Assembly: GCF_016342405.1 (NCBI RefSeq)
Contig: NZ_JAEINN010000013.1
Span: 83,610-147,609, forward strand
DNA length: 64,000 nucleotides
Source of the DNA: Maridesulfovibrio ferrireducens
GTDB taxonomy: Bacteria > Desulfobacterota > Desulfovibrionia > Desulfovibrionales > Desulfovibrionaceae
Reading direction: 5' to 3'
A program made the translations under genes and the position numbers. Under the pieces are notes generated by a model. It did no database searches, was not told where the DNA came from, and was given only the letters and a program-made list of their open reading frames with translations. Positions 1 through 9,200 of the stretch are shown one piece after another (position 1 is the first letter of the stretch; every line of letters begins with the position of its first letter).

Positions 1-97
1 TAGCATTTAGGCCTCAGCTATAAAAGTTTAACCCCAACTAATATCATTTTTATAAAAAACGAACCGACAAACAATAAAGACTATATTTTTTACAAAA

Positions 98-2209
98 TCA
101 AAAATTACTTTCTTTAATCAAGGTTCTGTAGATCTTATTCCACAAATCTAACAAATAAGAACGAGGTCGAGTATATATTCTCAGCTTCCCACTTTTACCA
201 ACAGCAAAAGGAACTATTGTATCTGGCTCAACCTCCACCAAATATCTGGATTCTAAAAGGACAAACCCGCCGTGGTTATCCTGTGTAGCTGGAATATCAC
301 CAGAGCCAAGAGATGTGAGCGCAATATGTCTGGTAGAATCAACTTTGGAACGGCTTATTTTCAAAATTTTACCAGATACTCCACCCTCTCCTGTTTCAGG
401 ATAAAAAAGGACACAGCCTTCATCTGAAAGGGGTGCCACCTTATCTTCTGGAACATAAACAGCAATATAAATATCATTTTGATCAACTATACGCCCAAAA
501 ATTTGGTCCTGTCTCACATGCTGTCCTAAGCGTAAATTGCGATCCCACTCAGTAACAGTGCCTGAAATTTGGGCTGAGACATCATACAACTCCCGCTTTT
601 TTTTAACTCCTTGCAACTGGTTACGAATCTGCAATATTTCCTCTTCTTTCTGAGGACTCAGTGAAATTTTCTGCTGCAAAAAAATCAATTTTTGCTCAGC
701 TAATGCTATTTTTTCCTGTAACGAAAGCTCACTGATTTCTGCCTGTAGGGAAACTGAGGTTATCTTTATAAGTTCATCCCCAATATCCACATCCGCCCCC
801 CTATCGACCTTAATCTCAGCAATTATCCCTGAAAAAGGAGAATAAATAAGCTGTGAATTACGAGCCTCTACCACGGCCGGGAAATAATATACGTGCGGTC
901 GGGGCCAAACAATCCATGCCACAACTCCGCAAAACATTAGTAATGTGATTAAAAGACGTCTATTAAGACAAATTTGATTACGTAATTTTATCACCGAAGA
1001 AATCTCCTTAACTATCGGCAAGGCAATGAACCACCACACTTCAACTAAAAATAAAAATATTCCTAAAATCTTAGTGAACTTGTAATAGACTAAAACAGCT
1101 ATACCCATGTATAATAAAAACCGATAACACCATGAATAAATTGAATAAACAACATAAACAATTTTTCTAGTTCTATGAGGATTCTCAGGAGCTGAAACAG
1201 TCATTCCCAAGCAACACTTTCTAAATAAGTATCTAAAATAATTAAAAGACCTAGATCTAAGGTTATCAATCCCTGAAATATCCATGAATATATAGTAACC
1301 GTCAAAACTCATTGCGGGATTCAAGTTTACAAGGAGTGTCGAGAGTAATGAAGCTGTTGAGACTACAAAAAAAAGACTATTCAAAAGGCCTGGCTGACTG
1401 AACGCCCAGCCCACGAGACAAAAAGAAGCAATAATAAGCTCAGCAATCATTCCGGCTGCTGCAATTGGCAGTCGCTGCCTTCTTTTTGGAATTCGCCAAG
1501 TATCCGTCACATCACAATAAGCTATTGGCCATAATACAATAAAGGCAACTCCCATTACGGGTACTCTAATTCCACGGGATTTGGCTGCATAGGCATGCGA
1601 AAACTCATGAATTACTTTTACAAAAGTGATGGCTATACCGTAGTAAAGCAGTCCTTCAAAATTAAAAAAATACTGAAAAGTATGGAAAAACTGTTCGTGC
1701 CGCATGCAAACAAGAACAAAACCCCAGACCGCAAACAAATAATAAATGATAAATGCAACAGAAGAAGCAAAAGGACGTGCATACTTAACCGTTCTATCTA
1801 GAAACGAGTCTGGACGCAAAAGAGGAATACGAAAATAAAGATAGTGATGCAGTAGCCACTTAAACCAATGAGGAGTTTGAGCCTTAACTTCCTGTTCAAG
1901 CTGCTCGGGAGACCGCATAAGGGTATTCTCCGTCAGCCCTTCTTTGGTAAGTTCCTGACAGACACTCAGTACATCCTCTGCTGTTAACTGTGCAGAAGTT
2001 CCCCTGTTCAACTTATCTAAAACTTCGCTCAATGATCGAGGCTGACAAAGCAAATTAATTACAGCAATTTCAAACCACGAAAAACGATTATAAGTCCTTG
2101 AAAGAGGATCATATATAACTGTTGTGGGAGAACCGTCACGAGCCTTTGGTCCCGGAATTAGTTCAAGATCAGGGCGAAGAACTGGAAGGGGAGTATCCCC
2201 GGAGATCAT
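98..2209 (-). CDS. Site-2-protease (M50-like) / HlyD adaptor fusion membrane protein
   Basis: Polytopic inner-membrane protein of 703 residues. Residues 1-100 form a soluble N-terminal domain resembling the PqqD-like or winged-helix part seen in this family. Residues 150-440 hold several membrane segments with the zinc-protease motif HEFSH (201-205) and the second S2P motif NPAMSFDG (297-304). After a last membrane segment near 420-435 comes a HlyD/biotinyl-lipoyl-like barrel with a central coiled coil (about 445-640). In related families such fusions act as peptide or protein export components; cleavage of a substrate is possible but not shown. It is the last gene seen of a minus-strand operon, three bases after the 88-residue gene. 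The start is the first ATG, close behind that stop. Family call is secure, function inferred. Confidence 0.85.
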   Translation of the reverse strand: MISGDTPLPVLRPDLELIPGPKARDGSPTTVIYDPLSRTYNRFSWFEIAVINLLCQPRSLSEVLDKLNRGTSAQLTAEDVLSVCQELTKEGLTENTLMRSPEQLEQEVKAQTPHWFKWLLHHYLYFRIPLLRPDSFLDRTVKYARPFASSVAFIIYYLFAVWGFVLVCMRHEQFFHTFQYFFNFEGLLYYGIAITFVKVIHEFSHAYAAKSRGIRVPVMGVAFIVLWPIAYCDVTDTWRIPKRRQRLPIAAAGMIAELIIASFCLVGWAFSQPGLLNSLFFVVSTASLLSTLLVNLNPAMSFDGYYIFMDISGIDNLRSRSFNYFRYLFRKCCLGMTVSAPENPHRTRKIVYVVYSIYSWCYRFLLYMGIAVLVYYKFTKILGIFLFLVEVWWFIALPIVKEISSVIKLRNQICLNRRLLITLLMFCGVVAWIVWPRPHVYYFPAVVEARNSQLIYSPFSGIIAEIKVDRGADVDIGDELIKITSVSLQAEISELSLQEKIALAEQKLIFLQQKISLSPQKEEEILQIRNQLQGVKKKRELYDVSAQISGTVTEWDRNLRLGQHVRQDQIFGRIVDQNDIYIAVYVPEDKVAPLSDEGCVLFYPETGEGGVSGKILKISRSKVDSTRHIALTSLGSGDIPATQDNHGGFVLLESRYLVEVEPDTIVPFAVGKSGKLRIYTRPRSYLLDLWNKIYRTLIKESNF

Positions 2210-2212
2210 ATA

Positions 2213-2479
2213 TTATGCCTTATTGTTTTCAGAGGCTTCTCGAATTTGACGCTCTACTTCTGCCAAAGCGGAGTTCAAAGCCTCCTTGAGTTGAATTGCC
2301 CCTGGAATAGAAAAAACAACTCTGTCTCGCAGCACTGCTTCGTTCTGCACAGAACGATGAACGTTGCCCATTTCAATCACAACTTCAGTAGCTGAAGCAT
2401 TCACATTAAAAAAATCACGGAACTTGTAATCCAGATCATTAGGTATAACAACTTTAAGTTCATTCTTTTCATCTGCCAT
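2213..2479 (-). CDS. Small conserved-type protein, resembling DUF3467 in pattern
   Basis: An 88-residue soluble protein with no signal peptide or membrane segment. The start is supported by an AAGGAG ribosome site seven bases upstream. The pattern is a beta-rich N-terminal half followed by an amphipathic C-terminal helix (about residues 58-85). The sentence-like motif FRDFFNVNASATEVVIEMG recalls DUF3467 proteins, but I cannot confirm this. It sits between the GAF-HlyD and the protease-HlyD genes with very short gaps, so it is almost certainly co-expressed with them and may be a cytosolic subunit or chaperone of the export machine. That role is inference only. Confidence 0.7.
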   Translation of the reverse strand: MADEKNELKVVIPNDLDYKFRDFFNVNASATEVVIEMGNVHRSVQNEAVLRDRVVFSIPGAIQLKEALNSALAEVERQIREASENNKA

Positions 2480-2492
2480 CTAACTATCTCCT

Positions 2493-3845
2493 TTATATTC
2501 CTAAAATTCTTCGAACTGATGCCCATGGTTTTCGCAATAACCAATAAACAACGGATACCTTTTCACCGTAAAGTATTGCTGATCCTTTTAAACCTATTCT
2601 AAGTTTTTCATGATTATTATGAACTCCTTCAAAAGAACCTTCAGCCATAACTGACGGAACTCCTTCCGGGCTAGTAGAAACACTTTGAGCAACATATTTA
2701 AGTTTTGCTTCAAGCGATTTATCAGGAAAAGCATTCAAAAACACTTTCACTTCCATATTACCCCCAAAGTCGACATTGTCGGCTTCAGGAAGCCATATAC
2801 GTAAATTAATATTTTCAGGGTCAACCACCATCAGGACTCGCTGCCCTGCTTCTACAGGTCTACCCCGCCATTCATCCGGGTTATCAACAATAACAGCCCC
2901 AGATGTTTCAGCACGCACTTGTAGCATAGAAGCGCGATATTCTGCCATTGAGAGCCTTATTTTTTCCTGTTCCCGTCGATAGTCTAAAATAGCAAGTTCA
3001 GCTTTAGCCCGATCACTCTTTAGCGCATTAAGCTTATTAGTCTTTATGGTTGTTTCAAGTATATTTAGCTGCTGTCTAGCAATTTTGAGTTCATCCAAAA
3101 CAACACGGCTGTCATACTCAAAAAGAGGACTGCCAATTTTAACATTATCACCGGACTCAACCTGAACTTCCATAACAACTCCTGAAAGTGGAGCCGTTAC
3201 AATAAACGGATCTTCAGGAATAATCTCGCAGGGAGCAACAACCCGGAGCGGAACGCGCCAAAAGAGCAACAGAGTCAATAAAACAGCGAAGACAATTAAA
3301 AGTAGGCGGCTACTTATAATTTTTTCCTTTAATTTCCTGAAAAAAGTGGGCGGCTCTAACCTCTCAAAAGCTGCTTTATAGGTCATACCTGCTAAATTCA
3401 AAAGCTGAAGATCTCTTTCATCCCATTTTTCATTATCCCAGCGTTCAAACCAAACAGCATATTTTGTCTTGCCCCACGGATTAATAGGCAGCCAGTATAC
3501 AGCCAATCCATTTGTATGGTTCTCAAGAAATTCCCATTCATGAATATATTTGGGTGAAATTGAGTTTTTTAAAAGAAGCTGAGGCTTGTCTTCAACAGAA
3601 ACAGTTGAAGCTAATTTCTCCCATTTTTCGACCATCTCAGAATATTTATCCACACTGGATTTTCCGGAAACAGCCATAAATTTAGCACGACGTCTGCTAA
3701 TATTAAGCAGAACAGCCCGCTTATATCCGCAAAGGGAAACGGTCTTATTTAAAATTCTAAAAATAAGCTGCTTAGACTCTGTAGCAGACATCAGTTCCAT
3801 GGAAAGCTGCTGCAGTATCAAGATGGGATTGGACTCATTACTCAT
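2493..3845 (-). CDS. GAF-domain / HlyD periplasmic adaptor fusion
   Basis: A 450-residue protein with an unusual order: a GAF-like cytoplasmic domain (about residues 10-165), one membrane segment (about 181-197), then a HlyD-type periplasmic part with a lipoyl-like half-motif near 210-245, a coiled coil (about 250-310) and a beta-barrel. A GAF domain normally binds a small molecule or acts in signalling, so this adaptor could couple a cytoplasmic signal to export. The start codon overlaps the stop of the upstream adaptor gene (ATGA), showing tight translational coupling. No ABC transporter or RND pump gene is beside it in the visible cluster. Domain calls are by eye. Confidence 0.82.
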   Translation of the reverse strand: MSNESNPILILQQLSMELMSATESKQLIFRILNKTVSLCGYKRAVLLNISRRRAKFMAVSGKSSVDKYSEMVEKWEKLASTVSVEDKPQLLLKNSISPKYIHEWEFLENHTNGLAVYWLPINPWGKTKYAVWFERWDNEKWDERDLQLLNLAGMTYKAAFERLEPPTFFRKLKEKIISSRLLLIVFAVLLTLLLFWRVPLRVVAPCEIIPEDPFIVTAPLSGVVMEVQVESGDNVKIGSPLFEYDSRVVLDELKIARQQLNILETTIKTNKLNALKSDRAKAELAILDYRREQEKIRLSMAEYRASMLQVRAETSGAVIVDNPDEWRGRPVEAGQRVLMVVDPENINLRIWLPEADNVDFGGNMEVKVFLNAFPDKSLEAKLKYVAQSVSTSPEGVPSVMAEGSFEGVHNNHEKLRIGLKGSAILYGEKVSVVYWLLRKPWASVRRILGI

Positions 3846-4663
3846 TTTTGCGCAACCTTGTCAGCAGGCAAAACTATTTTTCCTGTCATGCCGCATTTCA
3901 ATTGCCCTTTTGGATTGGCAACCTCAATATTCACTTGGAGAGTCTGGCTGACTGAATCCATAACAGCACCGACATGCGAAACATTCCCTTTAACTACACC
4001 ACCGTTGCTTAATTCGATACTAACCGCACCACCAAGAGGGAAAAAGGCTAAATCTTTCCCCATAACAAGGGTTCGGGCTAACAGAACGGAATCACTCACA
4101 ATCTTAATAAGCGGAGTCCCGGCTTCAACCCATTCTTTTTCATTAACAGCGAGTTTCTCCACCCGTCCGGAATAAGGAGCCTTAATAGTGCAAAATGCAA
4201 CTTCCTGACTGGCAATACACATGTTGGCCTCGGCAATGCTAAGACTGGCTTTGGCCTCTTGAAGATCAATAATTGAACGGGATTTATCTTTATATAAATT
4301 TTCAATGACTTTAAAAGTCTCTGATGCCTTTTCATAAAGAGCTTTAGCCTTATCTTGACGCCAGAGGAACATCTGAGGATTCAGCTTGATCAGCACTTCT
4401 CCCTTTCGAAAAGATTGCCCAAACTCTTTGCCAATATAACTGACTGTGGAATCCACTTCTGAGGACAGAACCACCTCTTTACGGGGATTAAATACAACAG
4501 AAAAAGATTCATGAGGGAAACATTGTTCAGATGCCTCGGTTGATAATTCCTGCGTCTCTGAATAATCTTTAAAAGAAGGTACGGTTGAATTATATGCGTA
4601 GCATTGAGAGGCAATAGAAAAACAAAAAGCAATGCCTAAAACCAAGATGACCATTTTTTTCAT
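3842..4663 (-). CDS. Periplasmic adaptor (membrane fusion) protein, HlyD/AcrA-like
   Basis: About 273 residues starting at an internal ATG that gives a clean signal peptide (MKKMVILVLGIAFCFSIAS, cleavage near SQCYA); a longer in-frame start 66 bases upstream would put charged sequence before the signal and is less likely. The mature part has the two lipoyl half-motifs (around KEVVLSSEVDSTVSYI and IKAPYSGRVEKLAV) flanking a helical hairpin, followed by a barrel. Such proteins bridge inner-membrane components and a TolC-like channel. It lies between the TolC-like gene and the GAF-HlyD gene, overlapping the latter by four bases. It is short for the family but looks complete. Confidence 0.83.
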   Translation of the reverse strand: MKKMVILVLGIAFCFSIASQCYAYNSTVPSFKDYSETQELSTEASEQCFPHESFSVVFNPRKEVVLSSEVDSTVSYIGKEFGQSFRKGEVLIKLNPQMFLWRQDKAKALYEKASETFKVIENLYKDKSRSIIDLQEAKASLSIAEANMCIASQEVAFCTIKAPYSGRVEKLAVNEKEWVEAGTPLIKIVSDSVLLARTLVMGKDLAFFPLGGAVSIELSNGGVVKGNVSHVGAVMDSVSQTLQVNIEVANPKGQLKCGMTGKIVLPADKVAQK

Positions 4664-4744
4664 ACTAATTCCAACCTTCACATCATAAAAATAGCCGGGA
4701 GAGCGCATGTAACGCTTTCCCGGCTGCATAGTTAATACAAATTC

Positions 4745-6274
4745 TTATTTAAGAGCATAGGACAAATTGTCCGCAGCCATAGCTTCACTTGAATTGATAC
4801 CTGTTGAGGCAGTCAGATCCTGCTGATCAATATCACGTCCCATGGAATTGTATATCTTGGCCTTCGCAATAATCAGATCAGAATATGAAGTTAACCGTTT
4901 TACATGAGCTTCAAGGTACTGCTGATTGGTCTGCAGAAGAATACTTTCGCTTTCCCCTGCACCGGACTTAACTTCATAATCAATTAGTTTTTGAAGTTCA
5001 TCCTGACTTTTTTCAAGCTCGGTAGAAATGGCAAGTGACTCATAAGCATCCCGGTATTCGATGGTAGCAAGGTTCAGCTGCACCAAAATGGCCAGAGCCT
5101 GTGCCTGACGCTGCTTGCGTGCAACCGCTGCCTTTTTCATTCCAGTCTGCTGATCAGATGACAAACGTGGAATGGTAAACAGATCCCAGGATACACGCAT
5201 ACCCACATTGCACCACTGATGGCGTGACATGTAAGAGTTATCATCTCTACTGTAACGGGCGAAAGGAGTCAGAGCCGGGAACATTTGAGTCAATGCGATA
5301 TCAGCCTCACGAAGAGCCTCATCTTCCTTGAGATCCATCTCAAACATCTCAGGTCTGGCTGCAAGAGCTTCTTTTTCCCATTGCGGAAGATCCATCGGCA
5401 TTTCATCTGGAACATCCGCCAGATCTATACCGTCAATAGAAAACTCAAATGAAGGAGAAAGTCCTAGAAGCTTAGCCAGCTCTTTCTTGGCCTGACGGTA
5501 GTCATATTTAAAGCGGCGCATGCTATCCCGAAGCTTGATAATGGAAATCTGCCCGTTCAAGGCATCCTTCTTTTTCTGGTTTCCTGCTTCCATCTGCTTC
5601 AAAATTACTTTCTGACGATTCAAGGCCCGTTCAATCAAGCTGTCCGCCCTTCCGGCAGCATCCTTGGCGATAGCACAACGCATATAAGCCTGAGCAACGC
5701 TGACAATCAGATTCTGTTTCACACGCTTAAGCTGTTGCTTACTCATGCCGAGTTGGTTCTCAGACTGATAGGTACGTTGAAAGTCCACAGCCAGATTTAG
5801 CAGGTTCCATGAAAGTTCAGCGGATTGAGTGGAAGTTTCCAAATCATGCGAAATGGAAGGCTCCAAAGACTGCTGGCCGCTCTGAAAACTTTTTGAAGAA
5901 CTGGGAGTATACCAATCCTGAGTTGAAAACTCTGCATTACTCATCAAAGACGGTAGCATACGCCAGTATGATCCGGTCAGCATTTCACGCTGCACTGCCA
6001 CTTGATGCTCTGATACAGCCGCATCAAGGTTATTCTTCAAGGCAAAGTCTATTGCGTCCCGAAGGGTAATAGCTTTACCGCTGAAGACACCGGAAGATTC
6101 TGCTGTAGTAGCATTAGAAGTAGAATTCTGCCCGGATAGGGTCATTTCTGCTTGCTTTGTAAAAGCAAGGTCCTTGGCCAGATTCTCGTTCCTCATTTCT
6201 ACGCCGGATTTGGGGGCGCAGGCGGTGAGGAGGAGAAGGAGAATAATTGATCGATTAAAATTCAACATATACAT
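4745..6274 (-). CDS. TolC-family outer-membrane efflux/export lipoprotein
   Basis: A 509-residue protein with a lipoprotein signal (LLLLTAC, Cys near residue 19), so it is probably lipidated and anchored in the outer membrane. The rest is mostly long helices in two related halves, as in OEP/TolC proteins, which trimerise into a channel-tunnel. A ribosome site AAGGG is five bases before the chosen ATG. It begins eight bases after the stop of the giant secreted protein and precedes the adaptor genes, so substrate, outer-membrane channel and adaptors are in one transcription unit. Family identity is good; the transported substrate is inferred from position to be the upstream giant protein. Confidence 0.88.
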   Translation of the reverse strand: MYMLNFNRSIILLLLLTACAPKSGVEMRNENLAKDLAFTKQAEMTLSGQNSTSNATTAESSGVFSGKAITLRDAIDFALKNNLDAAVSEHQVAVQREMLTGSYWRMLPSLMSNAEFSTQDWYTPSSSKSFQSGQQSLEPSISHDLETSTQSAELSWNLLNLAVDFQRTYQSENQLGMSKQQLKRVKQNLIVSVAQAYMRCAIAKDAAGRADSLIERALNRQKVILKQMEAGNQKKKDALNGQISIIKLRDSMRRFKYDYRQAKKELAKLLGLSPSFEFSIDGIDLADVPDEMPMDLPQWEKEALAARPEMFEMDLKEDEALREADIALTQMFPALTPFARYSRDDNSYMSRHQWCNVGMRVSWDLFTIPRLSSDQQTGMKKAAVARKQRQAQALAILVQLNLATIEYRDAYESLAISTELEKSQDELQKLIDYEVKSGAGESESILLQTNQQYLEAHVKRLTSYSDLIIAKAKIYNSMGRDIDQQDLTASTGINSSEAMAADNLSYALK

Positions 6275-6282
6275 AATTACCC

Positions 6283-9200
6283 TTAATGTTCATCTAGCCA
6301 TTTCTGGCTTACATTGGCCCAACCCTCGACAACTAAACCTTTATTATAACTAGTTTTTCCATCAGCAAGTTCCTCACTCTTAAAGCCTGTAATTTCTCCA
6401 CTATCTTTATCTTTTATAGGAATAAGTTTTATTTCTCTATGACTGCTAACATTTTGCTCAAACAAAGTTACATTGTATGATCCATCATCCAACTTATCTG
6501 AAACATGCTTAACAATTGCAACATGACCATAAGGATTCGATCCAGTTTCCGCAAATGATATAACTGCTCCATTTTTCGGTGGTTTTGAAGATGTATCAGC
6601 TTTCTGTCCTATATCAAAAAAATTATAGGATGCTTTCCCAACGTTGTAATAAGAAGATTTTCCATTAGTCAGCTCCCCTGTATCAATCCCTGAGACTGAT
6701 TTTATAACCGCCTTTACTAGAGCAACACATTGAACTCCTTTCGGTCCATCATATGCAACATCTCCTCCGCTTTTTTCTGTATAAGTTGCAACAGCAGTAA
6801 CACTATATGTTGCATCTCTTCCGTATATTTCCTTTAATTTTGATGTAGATAGCTCTCCTGTTTTTTCCAAATATAAAGTTTGTTCACCAGTAGAAAATGC
6901 TACACGTGAACCTGTCGGAAAATTTCCATCAACTACTTGGTCTTGTTGTAAAGCTTCTTTTACTTGAGCTGAAGTCCTTTCCCCTTTAACATAAGACCGA
7001 CTCAATTCTTTTAAAATATTTGTTTTTTGATATGAGCTTACAATATCTTTAATGTTTGCGCTTGTTAGATAGTGTTCCGATAAAACATGAAATTTTCTAC
7101 CTTCAAGATCATTTTTTGAAAGCAATTTAAAAAACTTTTGAATCGAAAATTCTTTTTTTGATATTTTTGTTATTAAATTCCAAGTGTTATCATTAACATT
7201 GATTTCGCCGCTAATCACCTTGTCATAAAAAATATCGCTGTTGAATGAAGTTCCATAGTTTGAATACAACGTCTCAAGTGTGGCTATCGTTTGTTTTGTC
7301 TCATTATTTTTTAATTCGTTATTAACAATTTTAGCTGCTTCAGAAGCTTCAACCTTTCCAGGGTCTCCTCCTCGCAGCTTTATCCATGCTGCATTTTTAG
7401 AATTATTCACTAACGCATTAGTCTCAGATGCCCCACCAGCGCTATCATCATTATAATAAATCAAGCCCTTGATATATCCCTCAATCAACTGGTTATGATC
7501 AATTTGTTCGCTTTCGTATTTATTTTTTAAACTCTCTGCGTATTCAATAACAGTTCCTTTTTTGTCTGCCGAAGATACATTCTCCGTGTATTTATTACTC
7601 GTATCTATAACGTAATCTAATGTTGTTTTATTATCTGATTCATTAAATTGTTTACTAACGTTTAGTTCAGGAACAGGCTTGTCCACAACCGGAGCAGCAT
7701 TAACCTTTATCTTCATAAGTTTCTGCCCAGAACTAAACGCACTACTTGCACCCGTTCCAATACTACTCACAGTGCTATGAAGAGCCCCATCAGTCCCATC
7801 CCATGCCCGGAAGCGAAGGTAGGCATTACCTTTCCATCCAGAATTAGGCTTAAATCTAATCTTATCAGACCCGGAAAGTAGAAAAGCTGCAGACGAGCCA
7901 ATGGCAGTATCAAGACTACGCCAACTACCACTACTGAAATACTGCCATTCACCACCAGTATCATTCACATTAGTGATAGCAATCCCCAAATCATGATCAT
8001 CAGCATCACTTGCAACAGAACCAATCAAGCTTGAAACAGTCTGACCTGTTGGATTGCTGGTATTCTCCATGATTGAAGTCATAGTTACGTGACCGGAAAG
8101 AGTGGGTGCATGGTTTACCGAAGGGGTGGGATCAATTGGGTCAGGATCAGGAACTATTGCCTGAACTCCAACATTTTTCAAAGTGGGATTTTTCGTTGTA
8201 TCTGCAGGAATATTCCAAAAGGTGTTATCCCAATTCTTATAAATATCGTATGAAGAATCTTTACCCGCCAGTTTTATTGTAGGATTTTTGCTTTTATCGC
8301 TAGGAAATGCCCATACACTTTCATCCCAAAAACTGTAAGCTCCATATGTGGTACCTGAAGAATCCTGTCCATCTTCGCCGCTAGGACCTCTATCAAGGAT
8401 CATTTCCCCCACGACTTCTTTTCCCGCAACTATTGTTATTTGTGATTGATCTTTTAAAATCATCGTTTCTTTTGCATTGTTACTGATCAGGGTTCCAGAG
8501 TTATTACCAACAACCCTACCAACAAAACTTCGCCCTATGACTTTACTATTCCGCGCAGAACAATTATTAAGTTTAGCCTTTGAACTTCCAACTACCCCCC
8601 CCACAGAACTATCTCCGGACACATTTCCGGATGCATAACTATTGGAAACAGTGGGAGTAAATCCTGAAAGAACAACTAACTCTCCAACGAGTCCGCCAAC
8701 GCTTTCTTTTGCAACGACTTCACCTGAAGCATAACAACTATCAACAGCAGAACTTGACTGCATCCTTCCGGCAAATCCCCCAACGAAATTATTTGCTTTA
8801 ACAAACCCAGTTGCATAACTATTTTTGATAGAGGAGCTTTCTCTAATAAGTCCGGCAAAGCCTCCAGCTTTATTCTTAGCCGTCACCGCTCCCGTGGCAT
8901 AACTATTTATAATAGAAGCAGGAGTTACGTAACCAATCACTTCTCCAACAAAACCACCAACTTGATCTCCACTAGCACTGACTATGCTATCTGTATAACT
9001 ATTAAAAATTTTCCCGCCTATTAAACTTCCTATAAAACCTCCGACGGAATCAATTCCAACGACGGAACCAGAAGAATAACAATTAGTCACAGACGAGCGT
9101 ATAAAACTAACCCCCAGCAACCCCCCTACCGTTGATGATCCTGTGACTTTGCCAGTGGCGAAACTATTTTTTAAATTGTTGGTACACATGTCAGTGTCCC

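Noticed and set aside
3858..4632. Several reading frames overlapping the adaptor gene on both strands
   Set aside because: They are shadows without ribosome sites or family similarity.
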